Source: Yinghuangia soli
GTDB taxonomy: Bacteria; Actinomycetota; Actinomycetes; Streptomycetales; Streptomycetaceae
Direction: 5' to 3'
Assembly (NCBI RefSeq): GCF_021502675.1
Contig: NZ_JAKFHA010000024.1
Location: 1-64,000 of the forward strand
DNA length: 64,000 nucleotides
Position 1 is the stretch's first letter. Each line of letters opens with the position of its first letter. The notes below the pieces were generated by a model. That model searched no databases. It worked only from the letters and a program-made list of their open reading frames with translations, and was not told where the DNA came from. A program made the translations under genes and the position numbers. Positions 23,415 to 32,500 of this stretch are shown in pieces.

Positions 23415-23828
23415 GTGCACTCCAGTTATGTGAACGTGCCCAGGTCCAGGGCACACGGCCCCCGGTGCTCTCCCCTCACTTCATCGTCCTCGGCCGGTGC
23501 CGCCCCGCAACCGGCAGCGGCCCCTGCCGGAAACGGCGGCCGACGGAGCGGCAGCCCGCAAGGCCTGCTCCCCTGGGGCCGTCGGGCCGTCCGCATGCCC
23601 GGCGTTGCCCGCGGCCCGGTTCGGCCGAACGGGTAAGGCGGAGCCGTTCCTGGAAGCCCGACCAGCCCCGCAGCCCCGCGCCTCGCCCGCCTCGACGGCC
23701 CGAGCGCAGGCGCGCCTTCCCGTTCGGGCGGTGCAGGCCGGTTGAAGAGTCGACGGCCGGGGCACCGGAGCCGTCCAGGCACCCCGTGCGACGGCGCACG
23801 GGCCACCCTCGACGAGGACGGCGACTCG
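23415..23828. promoter_or_regulatory. Intergenic region of divergent hydrolases with a palindrome
   Basis: About 410 bases with no gene supported on either strand. A perfect 12-base palindrome GTTCGGCCGAAC lies at 23619-23630, midway between the two divergent genes, and is a candidate operator. No clear -35/-10 pair was found. Confidence 0.4.
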
Positions 23829-25106
23829 ATGGCCGAGAACGGCGACACCCGCAGTGCGACCTTGTTGACCGGCGCCGTGCTGTGGGACGGACTGACCTCC
23901 GCGCCGGCGGGTGTACGGGATGTCCTCGTCCGCGACGGCCGCCTCGAGCGCATCGCGGTGCGCATCGCTCCGCCGGAGCCGGAACGCGTGCGGGTGGTCG
24001 ACCTGTCGGGGCGCACGCTGTGCCCCGGGTTCATCGACTGCCACACCCACGTCGCCATCGACGCGCGTTCACCGGCCCGGGCGTTCACCGACTCGACCGC
24101 GGCGAAGACACTGGCCGCGGTCCCGGTGCTGGCCACGCTGCTGCGCAACGGCTTCACGACCGTCCGGGACCTTGGCTGCGCGGACGTCAGCCACCACACG
24201 ATCGCGTTGCGCGACGCCGTGGCGTCCGGCGCCGTGGCCGGGCCCCGGATGCTCGTCGCGCCGCACATCATCTCCGCGCGGGGCGGCCACGGCGACGGCA
24301 GCGGCCTGCTCTCCGACGAAATGCAGGGGTGCCGCCGCCTCGCCGAACTCGCCTGCGCGGACGGTCCGGACGAGATCCGCCGGAGGGTGCGCGAGGAGAT
24401 CCGCGCGGGGGCGGACTGGATCAAGTTCGCGGCCACCGGAGGGTTCTCCACGCCGTCGGACGCGCCCGACCAGGTCACCTATTCGGCCGAGGAGATGGCC
24501 GTGCTCGTCGCGACGGCCCGCGACCTCGGCGTCCCGGTGGCCCCGCACTGCTACGGCGACGAAGGCGTCAAGCGGGCGGTGCGCGCCGGGGTGCGCAGTA
24601 TCGAGCACGGCAACCTCGCTTCGCCCGAGGCGCTGCGGATGGTCGAGGACGCCGGGGTCTTTCTGGTCCCGACCCAGTACACGGTCACCACTCACGCCCG
24701 TATCGCGTTCGACGACGACGCCTGGCGCGGCGCACCGGCGTTCAAGCAGCGCAAGTACCAGCGCTACCGGCGGGCGATCCTGGACTCCGCGGAGCATGTC
24801 GCGGCCAGCGGCGTGCGCATCGCGTTCGGCAGCGACTGCGGGATGTTCCCGCACGAGGACAACTGGCGGGAGTTCACCGCGATGGTCGCCAACGGCATCA
24901 CCCCCGAACGGGCGCTGAAGGCCGCGACCAGCACGGCGGCGGACCTGCTGGGACTGCCCGACACCGGGGTGATCGCCGAGGGGAACAGGGCCGACCTGGT
25001 GGCCATGCCCGGTGACCCCTTCACCGACATCGAGGCCACCGGACGCGTCGACTTCGTGATGAAAGCCGGGACGATCCACCGCCTCCCCGAGCAGCCGGCC
25101 GCATGA
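23829..25106 (+). CDS. Metal-dependent amidohydrolase (Xaa-Pro dipeptidase-like group)
   Basis: This 425-residue amidohydrolase has the metal motif GFIDCHTHVAID, a lysine in WIKFAATGGFS that is carbamylated in this group, histidines in APHCYGDEG and SIEHGNL and the catalytic aspartate in AFGSDCGMFPHEDN. The pattern fits imidazolonepropionase/prolidase-like enzymes that cut dipeptides or N-acyl amino acids, and also ochratoxinase-like amidases. The substrate is unknown. ATG 23829 was chosen because the family's N-terminal beta strands begin at once; the upstream GAGGACGGCGAC is a weak ribosome site. Confidence 0.85.
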   Translation: MAENGDTRSATLLTGAVLWDGLTSAPAGVRDVLVRDGRLERIAVRIAPPEPERVRVVDLSGRTLCPGFIDCHTHVAIDARSPARAFTDSTAAKTLAAVPVLATLLRNGFTTVRDLGCADVSHHTIALRDAVASGAVAGPRMLVAPHIISARGGHGDGSGLLSDEMQGCRRLAELACADGPDEIRRRVREEIRAGADWIKFAATGGFSTPSDAPDQVTYSAEEMAVLVATARDLGVPVAPHCYGDEGVKRAVRAGVRSIEHGNLASPEALRMVEDAGVFLVPTQYTVTTHARIAFDDDAWRGAPAFKQRKYQRYRRAILDSAEHVAASGVRIAFGSDCGMFPHEDNWREFTAMVANGITPERALKAATSTAADLLGLPDTGVIAEGNRADLVAMPGDPFTDIEATGRVDFVMKAGTIHRLPEQPAA

Positions 25107-25276
25107 CCGGGTGCCGCAGGATCCGGTGCAGCTCACCCGGTTCCGCTGATCGGGTGCCGCAGAATGGGTGACGAAGAGGGCGGCGGCACGGGACACGGGC
25201 GGCGAATGCCGCGGCGCCGACGCGAAGGCTGCGACGGTTGCCGAAGCGGCGCGTTCGCCGCGGAACGGAGCACAGC

Positions 25277-25876
25277 GTGAGCGGGTTCTCGCCGGGATTC
25301 AAGCGGTTCCACCGCAGCGACGACCCCCGGCTGCCACCAGGCCAGTTCGTCGCGGACGGGTTTCCCGTACTCTCCGCCGGCCCCACTCCGCGGATCGAGC
25401 GGGACACGTGGACGTTCACCGTCACCGATGCATCCGGCGGCGAGCGCCGGTGGACGTGGGCCGAGTACCAGGCACTGGCCCAGGAAAGCCCGACCGTGGA
25501 CATCCACTGCGTGACGCGCTGGTCGAAGTTCGGCACCTCGTGGCGGGGCGTGCCGGTCGACGCGTTCCTCGCGCACGTGCCCAACGGTGCCGGGTACGCC
25601 ATGGTGGAGTCCTACGGCGGCTACACCACCAACGTGCCGCTCGACGACCTCGCGAACGGGCGGGCGTGGATCGTCCACGAGTACGACGGGGCGCCGCTTG
25701 CGCCTGAGCACGGTGGCCCGGCGCGGATGCTGATCCCGCATCTGTACTTCTGGAAGTCCGCGAAGTGGGTGCGCGGCATTCGCTTGATGGAACGCGACGA
25801 GCAGGGCTTCTGGGAGTCGCTCGGCTACCACGACCGCGGCGATCCGTGGCGCGAGCAGCGCACGTGGGGGGACTGA
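25277..25876 (+). CDS. Sulfite-oxidase-like molybdopterin oxidoreductase, copy 1
   Basis: This 199-residue protein consists of one oxidoreductase molybdopterin-binding domain (sulfite oxidase/YedY type) and lacks a dimerisation domain. The Mo-ligating cysteine is in DIHCVTRWSKFGTSWRGV. The rest of the cofactor pocket is visible in YGGYTTNVPLDD and PHLYFWKSAKWVRGI. It has no Tat signal. GTG 25277 has a GGAG site. It is followed after two bases by the flavin reductase gene, which likely supplies or takes electrons. Substrate unknown. Closely related to the copy at 27114. Confidence 0.88.
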   Translation: MSGFSPGFKRFHRSDDPRLPPGQFVADGFPVLSAGPTPRIERDTWTFTVTDASGGERRWTWAEYQALAQESPTVDIHCVTRWSKFGTSWRGVPVDAFLAHVPNGAGYAMVESYGGYTTNVPLDDLANGRAWIVHEYDGAPLAPEHGGPARMLIPHLYFWKSAKWVRGIRLMERDEQGFWESLGYHDRGDPWREQRTWGD

Positions 25877-25878
25877 CG

Positions 25879-26595
25879 GTGCCCGGGGCGTGGCTGCGGG
25901 CCCGGCTGACCACGCGGACCGCGGAGACCGCGACGGCGCGGACGCTGGTGTTCTCGGTGCCCGACTGGCCCGGGCATCTTGCAGGCCAGCATGTCGACGT
26001 GCGGCTGACCGCGGACGACGGCTACCAGGCGGTGCGCAGCTACTCCCTGTCGGCGCCGGCCGGCGAGGGGGTGGCGATCTCGGTACAGCCGGTTCCCGAC
26101 GGGGAGGTCTCGCCGTACCTGGCGCAGGAGTTGCCGGTGGGTGCGGATGTGCAGCTCCGCGGTCCGCTGGGCGGGTGGTTCGTCTGGCGTCCCGAGTCCC
26201 CCGACCCGGTGCTGCTGGTCGCGGGCGGATCGGGGGTCGCGCCGCTCATGGCGATGCTGCGGGCCCGCGAACGGTCCGGAGCCGCAACGCCGTTCCGGCT
26301 GGTCTACTCGCTGCGCGAACCCGGTCAGCGGTGGTTCCGCGACGACCTGGACCGGTACGCGGGCCGCGACGGCGGCGCCGATGTGCACTACGTGTACACG
26401 CGCGTCTCCCCGGACGGTGTCGTACGCCCGGCGGGACGGCTGGCCGCCGCCGACCTGTCCGCCCCGGGCTGGCTCCCGCAGGACCGGCCGCTGTGCTTCG
26501 TCTGCGGCCCCACCGGATTCGTCGAACACGCCGCGAACCTGCTGGTCGGGCTCGGGCACGACGCGGGCCGGATCCGCACCGAGCGGTTCGGCTGA
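25879..26595 (+). CDS. Ferredoxin-NADP reductase-like flavoprotein
   Basis: This 238-residue FAD/NAD oxidoreductase has the FAD-binding RSYSLSAP motif, the pyrophosphate region LRGPLGGWFVW and the nucleotide-binding VAGGSGVAPLMAML, followed by CGPTGFVE near the end. It has no iron-sulfur domain, so the partner carrier must be separate. Its GTG start two bases after the molybdoprotein stop indicates a coupled pair, electron transfer between NAD(P)H and the molybdenum site being the likely role. Confidence 0.9.
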   Translation: MPGAWLRARLTTRTAETATARTLVFSVPDWPGHLAGQHVDVRLTADDGYQAVRSYSLSAPAGEGVAISVQPVPDGEVSPYLAQELPVGADVQLRGPLGGWFVWRPESPDPVLLVAGGSGVAPLMAMLRARERSGAATPFRLVYSLREPGQRWFRDDLDRYAGRDGGADVHYVYTRVSPDGVVRPAGRLAAADLSAPGWLPQDRPLCFVCGPTGFVEHAANLLVGLGHDAGRIRTERFG

Positions 26596-26657
26596 CCAGC
26601 CCCGCGCCCGTGGACCGTGCCGCTCCCGGCCGCCCCGGGACGCCGGCCCGCGGGCGC

Positions 26658-26933
26658 TCAGGGCCCGTCCGGGACGGTGAACCGCAGTGCGCCCCCGCCG
26701 CCGAAGTCCACCCACACCGTGTCGCCCTGCCTGGCGACGCGCAGCGCGACGCGGTCGCAGCCCGCGCAACGCGCCACCGCGCCGGGGCCGGCGTCGTACA
26801 CGCAGAGCGCGGCCACCGGAGCCTCGCAGCCGCAGTCAGGGCAGCGGAGCCAGGCCGCGGTCACGTCGGCGGCGAAAACTCCCGACAAAGGGCCGGCGAG
26901 GACATTCCCGTCGCGGAACGTGGGAAGGGGCAT
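26658..26933 (-). CDS. DUF6510-family zinc-ribbon-like small protein
   Basis: This 91-residue protein has two Cys-x2-Cys pairs (LRCPDCGCE and ARCAGCDRV) separated by about 25 residues, which fits a zinc ribbon. The start DGNVLAGPLSGVFAADVTAAW is typical of DUF6510 proteins, which often accompany sulfite-oxidase-like enzymes and their flavin reductases in actinomycetes. ATG 26933 has an AAAGGAGA site. It lies on the opposite strand between the reductase and the second molybdoprotein. Its role is unknown. Confidence 0.8.
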   Translation of the reverse strand: MPLPTFRDGNVLAGPLSGVFAADVTAAWLRCPDCGCEAPVAALCVYDAGPGAVARCAGCDRVALRVARQGDTVWVDFGGGGALRFTVPDGP

Positions 26934-27113
26934 GGGTCTCCTTTGGCCTGGCCGGGCGCGTTCGGGTCGCGGACGTGCCGCCGGATTGTCGGACCGGGGC
27001 CGTCCGGCGGCGTATACCCGGCGGCGGCGGTCCGGATGCGCGGCCGCCGCCGCCGTGTTTGCCTGAACGCATCGCACGACGCGGCACCACGTCGCAGAGC
27101 AATGGGAGCGACC

Positions 27114-27704
27114 ATGTCCGTCTCACCGGGATTCCGCGGCAAGCGGGGGTTCGACCTGACCCGGCTGCCGCCCGGCCAGTACCCGACCGAGGACTTCCCG
27201 GTCCTCAGCGCCGGCCCCACGCCGCAGGTCGCCGAACAGGACTGGCGGTTCACCGTCACGAACGAGGCCGGGCTGGAGAAGACCTGGTCCTGGGCGGACT
27301 TCATGCGGTTGCCTCAGGAGGACGTGACGACCGACATCCACTGCGTGACCCGCTGGTCGAAGTTCGACACGACCTGGCGCGGCGTCGCTTTGGACACCCT
27401 GCTCGCCGACACCGCCGCCGACTTCGCCGTCGCGCACTGCCACGGCGGATACACCACCAACCTCCCCCTCGAAGACCTGCTCGACGGCAAGGCCTGGCTG
27501 GTCCACGAGTTCGATGGGTTCCCGCTGTCCCCCGAGCACGGCGGGCCGGTTCGACTGCTGGTCCCCCACCTCTACTTCTGGAAGTCCGCCAAGTGGATCC
27601 GCGGCATCACCCTCGCCGACACCGACGAACCCGGTTTCTGGGAAGCAGGCGGCTACCACAATTACGGCGACCCCTGGCGGGAGCAACGCACCTGGAACGA
27701 CTGA
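27114..27704 (+). CDS. Sulfite-oxidase-like molybdopterin oxidoreductase, copy 2
   Basis: This 196-residue protein is a close paralogue of the gene at 25277: both contain FPVLSAGPTP, DIHCVTRWSKF, GGYTTN-PL, PHLYFWKSAKW and the ending GDPWREQRTW. The Mo-ligating cysteine is conserved. ATG 27114 has a GGGAG site. A CHGGYTTN variant replaces SYGGYTTN of copy 1, adding one more cysteine near the cofactor pocket. It stands alone, followed by a hairpin. Duplication of a whole molybdoenzyme on both sides of one reductase is unusual and suggests different substrates. Confidence 0.88.
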   Translation: MSVSPGFRGKRGFDLTRLPPGQYPTEDFPVLSAGPTPQVAEQDWRFTVTNEAGLEKTWSWADFMRLPQEDVTTDIHCVTRWSKFDTTWRGVALDTLLADTAADFAVAHCHGGYTTNLPLEDLLDGKAWLVHEFDGFPLSPEHGGPVRLLVPHLYFWKSAKWIRGITLADTDEPGFWEAGGYHNYGDPWREQRTWND

Positions 27705-27710
27705 ACCGAC

Positions 27711-27737
27711 GCGGCGGGACCCGCGAGCTCCCGCCGC
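27711..27737 (+). terminator. Hairpin after the second molybdoprotein gene
   Basis: Nine-base arms GCGGCGGGA (27711-27719) and TCCCGCCGC (27729-27737) with a nine-base loop, seven bases after the stop. No T run follows, as is usual for actinomycete terminators. Confidence 0.55.
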
Positions 27738-28209
27738 CGGCGCGGCACCGCAGCCCCTCCCCGGCACGTGCGAGTCCGGGCTCCCCGCATCGCCGTCCGC
27801 ACGGAAGCCGCATCGCCGGCGGATGCGTGCCGGCACCGCCCGCCCCGGAGCTCCGACGTCGACCGGCGCCCGGTCGGCCCCTGAACCGGTGTCCCAGGCA
27901 CTGCATCCCCCCCGGACGCGCCCCCGCTGCGCGAGCATGCTCCCAGGCTCTCCCGAAAGCCTCGTCGAATCCGGCGCAACCGAACCCCGAGTGGTTCCGT
28001 TCCTCGGGGTCGCCCCTGCGGCTGCACACGACGGGCCCGACAGTTCGTCTGAGCCGACGCGACTACGGGTGCCGAGCCCGCACATGCACGGCGGAATCTC
28101 GCCGGCGGCGACGGCACGGGCGGCTGGGCGCCCCCTGCCGGACCGCGCAGCGGTGGTACGCCGCCTACCGGGGCGGCGGGTGGCCGCCGCGCCCCGGGGC
28201 AGGAACTGC
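27738..28209. other. Intergenic stretch between convergent genes
   Basis: About 470 bases between the convergent molybdoprotein and surface-protein genes. All frames that stay open have Pro/Arg/Ala composition without domain patterns. I see no gene, RNA or repeat here. Confidence 0.5.
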
Positions 28210-30414
28210 TCAGGTGCGCCGCCGGTTCCGGGTCGCTGCGAGGGCCAGCGCGCCGGCGGCCAGCAGGGCGCACCCCACGACGATGCCGGTGAACAGGTGG
28301 GCCGCACCCGTGCGCGGGAGGGCGCCGCCGCTGCGGGCCTGCTCTGCCGGGATGGCGGGCGCGGGAGGTGAGGGGATGTGTGTGGACGGCCCCGGCGTGG
28401 GTGTCGGAGTGGGCGTGCCGGGAGTGGGGGTGGGTGACGGGGTCGTAGTGCAGGTGACGGTATTGCGGACGGTGAAGGTGTTGTGCGCCAGGGGCAGTTG
28501 CGCGGTGTACGGCAGGGGTGCCGCGACTTGCGTTCCGTTCGCGGTGACGACGCGGCTGTCCACGAGCGTGCACGAGTCCGGCAGTGTGGCGGTCTCGGCC
28601 AGGGTTGTTGCGGAGCCGGCCGTGTAGCCGGTGCGGACGGTGTCCCAATCCTGCGCGGAGGCACCGGCGTCAGCCGCCGGGCCGGTGAGGGTCAGCGCTG
28701 CGTCGTACCCGGGAGGCCGGGCGGAGTGCGTGTAGGTGACGCCGTCGATCGACCACTGCTTGGACACGGCGACGTCGGCGGGTAGCGGCGGCCGGTTGTG
28801 GACGACGCAGCTGACCGCTGCCAGGCGGGGAACGTCGACGGTGAAGCCGGGTGCGTCCGCGGTCCCGGTGTTGGTCACCGGCAGCGGGGCGCCGGTGTCG
28901 AGGTTGGTGCAGACGGCGTTCTTGCCGCCCCTGGTCACCAGGGTGTGCCCCGGCTGCTGGGCTTCGGTGACGGTGATGTCGGCCTCGGGTACGGCCGGCG
29001 GGAAGGTCGGTTGAAAGACCACGCCGCCGACCGCGCGGGTGTTGGGTGTGCGCTGGGTGTCGGGCAGCCCGCCGATGCCGGCCGTGGTGCTCGTCGCGGT
29101 GAACTCCCAGCCGCCGCCGGCCGAGGTCGATCCGGTGACGTCCTCGCCGGTGTTGCCCGCCGGGACGATCTGCTTGATGACCGACAGGGTTCCGTCGCAG
29201 TGGGTCAGCGCGATGTCGTGCAGCGCCTGTCCGGCGGTGTCGAAGTCGGCGGTCTGGAAGTAGTCGGCGGTGGTGGGGTTGGTTCCGTCGAAAGCCGTCG
29301 GCCCGCTGATGGCGCGCAGGTTCAGGCCCGAGACTCCTTCGACGCCCTTGCCCACACCCAGGGCGACGACCCTGGTGTTCTCCGCCTTGACGGCGTTGGC
29401 GGCGAAGATGCCGCCTTCGACGTCGGCGAAGTGCGTGTGCGAGCCGTCGCCTTCGCGCGGGTTGTTCCAGTAGGTGGGGTTGCCGTCGGTGAGCACGACC
29501 ACCGCGTCGTAATGCGGGGCTGCCTTTGCCACGGCGTACAGTCCCTGGTCCCAGTTCGTCCCTGACCCGAGCGACCACCCGGCGTACAGCTGCTTGAATG
29601 CCGTCGCCCCCTCGGTAGTGGACACCGACATCAGGTCGGGGTGGTTGGCGTCCGCGCCCGCGCTGGGCGAGGAGCGGTCGAACGAGAACAGCGCGAGCCG
29701 CGAGGGCGTGCCGGTGAGGGCGTCGGCGAACCCGTCGGCGGCTTTCTTCAGCGAGGGCAGCGCACTGCCGACCGAGGCCGAGAGGTCCAGGACCAGGGCG
29801 ATGTCCAGCCCGCATGCCTGGGGCAGCGGCGGATTCGTCCGCGACTGCTGCCAGATCCCGCCGGATGCGACGTAGGGCGAGGCCGCGTAGTCGGTGCTCC
29901 GCATGAAGTCACCCGTGGACCTGTAGGTCTGACCGCCCACGAGCGCAGGCGTGGGGAACCGGTACGGCGACTGCACCGAGCCCGAGCCGCTCCCGGCCCC
30001 GGTCCGCAGCGAGGTGCTGGTGAACCACCCGGCCGGCACACCGTCGGCAGGCTGGCCGACATGCAGGACGCGGGCCGCATTCGCGCCGCCGCGCCCGGTG
30101 TCGGGGATCGTGAACGAGCAGTCCCCGTCGGCGTCCGACGTGCATGCGGCCCAGGATTCGGGCAGCGGCGCGGCGGCGTCCGCGTCCGCGTAGAGCGCCA
30201 GCCGCACACCGGCCAGCGGACCGACCACCGCGTCGCCGGCGCGGTCCCCACCTGTCCGGACCGTCACCACCGACGTCGCCGGGTCCGCCGGAGGCACTGC
30301 GGCCGGCGCCGCCGCCGTGAGCAGGCCGCCGACGAGGGCTGCCGCAGCAGCCTGCACCGTACGCCGGGCGGTCCTGCGCCGCCGTACCGTCAGGGCTTCG
30401 CTTGTCGGGTGCAC
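28210..30414 (-). CDS. Secreted VWA-domain protein with LPXTG-type sortase anchor
   Basis: This 734-residue surface protein begins with a signal peptide (RRRRTARRTVQ, hydrophobic core to about residue 37). It contains a von Willebrand factor A domain with the metal-site motif LVLDLSASVGS near residue 205 and a later AVVVLTDGNPTYW. Further on come repeated transthyretin/SdrD-like beta domains (VIKQIVPAGNTGED, DVAVSKQWSIDG). A Pro/Thr repeat stalk (TPTPGTPTPTPTPG) leads to the anchor LPRTG, a hydrophobic helix and RNRRRT. It would be displayed on the cell wall by a sortase; no sortase gene is in the window. GTG 30414 has a GAGGAG site, whereas a start at 30507 would place 31 non-signal residues first. 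Confidence 0.88.
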   Translation of the reverse strand: MHPTSEALTVRRRRTARRTVQAAAAALVGGLLTAAAPAAVPPADPATSVVTVRTGGDRAGDAVVGPLAGVRLALYADADAAAPLPESWAACTSDADGDCSFTIPDTGRGGANAARVLHVGQPADGVPAGWFTSTSLRTGAGSGSGSVQSPYRFPTPALVGGQTYRSTGDFMRSTDYAASPYVASGGIWQQSRTNPPLPQACGLDIALVLDLSASVGSALPSLKKAADGFADALTGTPSRLALFSFDRSSPSAGADANHPDLMSVSTTEGATAFKQLYAGWSLGSGTNWDQGLYAVAKAAPHYDAVVVLTDGNPTYWNNPREGDGSHTHFADVEGGIFAANAVKAENTRVVALGVGKGVEGVSGLNLRAISGPTAFDGTNPTTADYFQTADFDTAGQALHDIALTHCDGTLSVIKQIVPAGNTGEDVTGSTSAGGGWEFTATSTTAGIGGLPDTQRTPNTRAVGGVVFQPTFPPAVPEADITVTEAQQPGHTLVTRGGKNAVCTNLDTGAPLPVTNTGTADAPGFTVDVPRLAAVSCVVHNRPPLPADVAVSKQWSIDGVTYTHSARPPGYDAALTLTGPAADAGASAQDWDTVRTGYTAGSATTLAETATLPDSCTLVDSRVVTANGTQVAAPLPYTAQLPLAHNTFTVRNTVTCTTTPSPTPTPGTPTPTPTPGPSTHIPSPPAPAIPAEQARSGGALPRTGAAHLFTGIVVGCALLAAGALALAATRNRRRT

Positions 30415-30619
30415 GCTGCTCCTCGGCGCCAGGGATCGGCCTGCCAGCACATCAAGACCGCGTGCGGGAGACCGGCATTGAGCCACTTGTGGGCGCGTAC
30501 CCGGCAACGAAGCGAGTCGACCGCAGCTTGACGCCGGCAGCCTGCAGAAGGAGGAGCCCGCGGCGGTTTCGCACGTCCGATCGGGATCCGATCAGGGCAG
30601 GGCGGGCCGTGACGGACAT

Positions 30620-30790
30620 GGTTCGTCCACCTGATCAGGGACCGGACGCGAAGTTCACCGCAGCCTTCGACGCCACGTTCGCCCTATCGACATCGTGACG
30701 CTCCTCACCGCCACAGGCGCTGCGGATGAACGCGTTGCCGCTCGGCACCCACACCGTCACGGTGGGGTCGTCCATGGCCCCACTATCCCC
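30620..30790 (+). pseudogene. Short fragments of an IS integrase
   Basis: In the 658-base gap before the esterase gene, one frame reads HLIRDR and after a one-base shift DAKFTAAFDATFA. This is the conserved catalytic-region stretch LIRDRDAKFTAAFDAVFA of actinomycete integrases. About 60 bases on, a third frame gives RMNALPLGTH, which resembles the RMNAFAERWIGT block. Everything else of the element is gone. The remaining bases of the gap (30415-30619 and 30791-31072) show no gene. Confidence 0.55.
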
Positions 30791-31072
30791 CCTGCCAGGG
30801 TCTGACATTCAAGCCTTCAGGTGACCGAGTTGCACGAGTAGGTCTGTGCTGTCGAAGGCGACGCCCGACCGCCTGGGACGCAGCGCTGCACCGGCTTGGA
30901 GGCGCTGCCTCCGGCCTGGCGTTCGCAGTTGCGAGTTGGTGCACGCGCAGTCAAAGCGGTCCGGGGAAGCGCTCGTAGCTTCGTTCTCGGGCGGCCGGTC
31001 CCGGCCGCCGCAGAGGTAGTGGGGGCAGCCGCGTACAGCTCAGGCGGGGTGCGCCCAAGCGAGGAGGCAGAC

Positions 31073-32038
31073 ATGAGTGATCCGCTCACCGGTCCGGTGC
31101 TGGAGCCGGCGGCTGCGGCGTTCGCCGAGGCTACGGCTCGCCCGCCGTTCCTGTACCAGGTGCCCGTCGAGGACGGCCGCAAGGCCGTCGACGAGGTGCA
31201 GTCCGGCACGGTCGCGAAGCCGGACATCGACGAGGAGTGGGTCGCCGTCGAGGGCGGTCCCACCGGCAATGTGCGCGTCCGGATCGTGCGGCCGCGCGGT
31301 GCGGTGGGTGTGCTGCCGGTGGTGGTGTACATCCACGGGGCGGGTTGGGTGTTCGGGAACGCGCATACGCACGACCGGCTGGTGCGCGAACTCGCGGTCG
31401 GGACCGGCGCGGCGGTGGTGTTCCCCGAGTACGACCGCTCGCCCGAGGTGCGGTACCCGGTCGCGCTGGAGCAGAGCTATGCCGTTGCCCAGTGGGTGGT
31501 CCGCGATGGCGCGTCCAAGGACCTGGACGGGACGCGGATGGCTGTGGTCGGCGACTCGGTCGGCGGCAACATGGGGGCGGCGCTGACGCTGCTGGCCAAG
31601 GAGCGCGGGGACGTGCAACTGCGCCACCAGGTGTTGTTCTACCCGGTGACGGATGCGGCGTTCGACACGGCCTCCTATGACCAGTTCGCCGAGGGCTACT
31701 TCCTACGCCGGGACGCGATGCACTGGTTCTGGGACCAGTACACGACCGACGAGGCCGAGCGCGCGCAGATCACCGCGTCGCCGCTGCGGGCGAGCGCCGA
31801 ACAGCTGGCGGGGCTGCCGTCGGCAACGGTGATCACCGCCGAGGCGGACGTGCTGCGCGACGAGGGCGAGGCGTACGCGGCGAAGCTGCGCGAGGCCGGA
31901 GTCCCGGTCGCGGCCGTCCGCGTCCTCGGGGTCATCCACGACTTCGTCATGCTCGACGCGCTGCGGGAGACGGCCGGTGCGGAACTGGCGGTCTCCGTCG
32001 CGGTCCGCGCGCTGCGCGACGCCCTGGCCTCGGACTGA
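31073..32038 (+). CDS. Alpha/beta hydrolase (esterase), paralogue of the 22.4-kb gene
   Basis: This 321-residue esterase has YIHGAGWVFGN (oxyanion loop), GDSVGGN (nucleophile elbow), Asp in ITAEADVLRDEGE and His in GVIHDFVML. It is the same subfamily as the gene at 22437, with which it shares the N-terminal helix, the HGAGWVFG loop and long stretches around FDTASYDQFAEGY. A strong GAGGAGG site lies before ATG 31073. No signal peptide. It is followed after three bases by the SsgA-like gene, so both are probably on one transcript. Confidence 0.9.
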   Translation: MSDPLTGPVLEPAAAAFAEATARPPFLYQVPVEDGRKAVDEVQSGTVAKPDIDEEWVAVEGGPTGNVRVRIVRPRGAVGVLPVVVYIHGAGWVFGNAHTHDRLVRELAVGTGAAVVFPEYDRSPEVRYPVALEQSYAVAQWVVRDGASKDLDGTRMAVVGDSVGGNMGAALTLLAKERGDVQLRHQVLFYPVTDAAFDTASYDQFAEGYFLRRDAMHWFWDQYTTDEAERAQITASPLRASAEQLAGLPSATVITAEADVLRDEGEAYAAKLREAGVPVAAVRVLGVIHDFVMLDALRETAGAELAVSVAVRALRDALASD

Positions 32039-32041
32039 CGC

Positions 32042-32500
32042 ATGAGCGCCGTGCACACGATCGACCACCGCATCCACGCCGGGATCATCACCGACCTGCC
32101 CGGTGTCCTGCCCGTCCGCGTGAGTCTGCGCTACGCCACCCCGGACCCGTACGCCGTCGCGCTGGTGTTCACCGACCACGCGACGCCCCAAGCCCCGGAA
32201 ACCTCTTGGGTGTTCTCTCGCGAGCTTCTCGCGCGGGGCGTCGACGCCCCGGAGGGCGCCGGCCAGGGCTGCGTGTCCGTGGTCCCGCTCTGCTCGCGGC
32301 ACACGGCCGTGGAACTGCGCACCGCGGACGGCACCGCGGTGGTCCGGTTCCCGACCGGGGACGTGCGCCGCTTTCTCGCCGACTCCTACCGCCTGGTGCC
32401 TGCGGGAGCCGAGCGGGCGGACGAACACCTGGACATCTTCCTTGCCGCCCTGACCACGCTGGGCGCGCCGCCGTCCACTGGGCGAGGTGAACTCCCGTGA
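32042..32500 (+). CDS. SsgA-like sporulation/cell-division regulator
   Basis: This 152-residue protein is of the SsgA-like (SALP) family, found only in sporulating actinomycetes, where members control septum site selection, peptidoglycan processing and spore wall thickening. Typical blocks are VRVSLRYATPDPYAVALVF, TSWVFSRELLARG, a strand with VVRFPTGDVRRFLADSY and the helical end LDIFLAALTTL. No ribosome site is seen before ATG 32042, so it may depend on coupling to the esterase gene three bases upstream. Its GTGA overlap with the next gene continues the chain. Confidence 0.88.
   Translation: MSAVHTIDHRIHAGIITDLPGVLPVRVSLRYATPDPYAVALVFTDHATPQAPETSWVFSRELLARGVDAPEGAGQGCVSVVPLCSRHTAVELRTADGTAVVRFPTGDVRRFLADSYRLVPAGAERADEHLDIFLAALTTLGAPPSTGRGELP

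Noticed and set aside
30635-30775. 46-codon minus-strand small gene in the gap before the esterase
   Set aside because: The plus strand in the same bases carries recognisable integrase blocks, and the minus frame has no family pattern or strong ribosome site.
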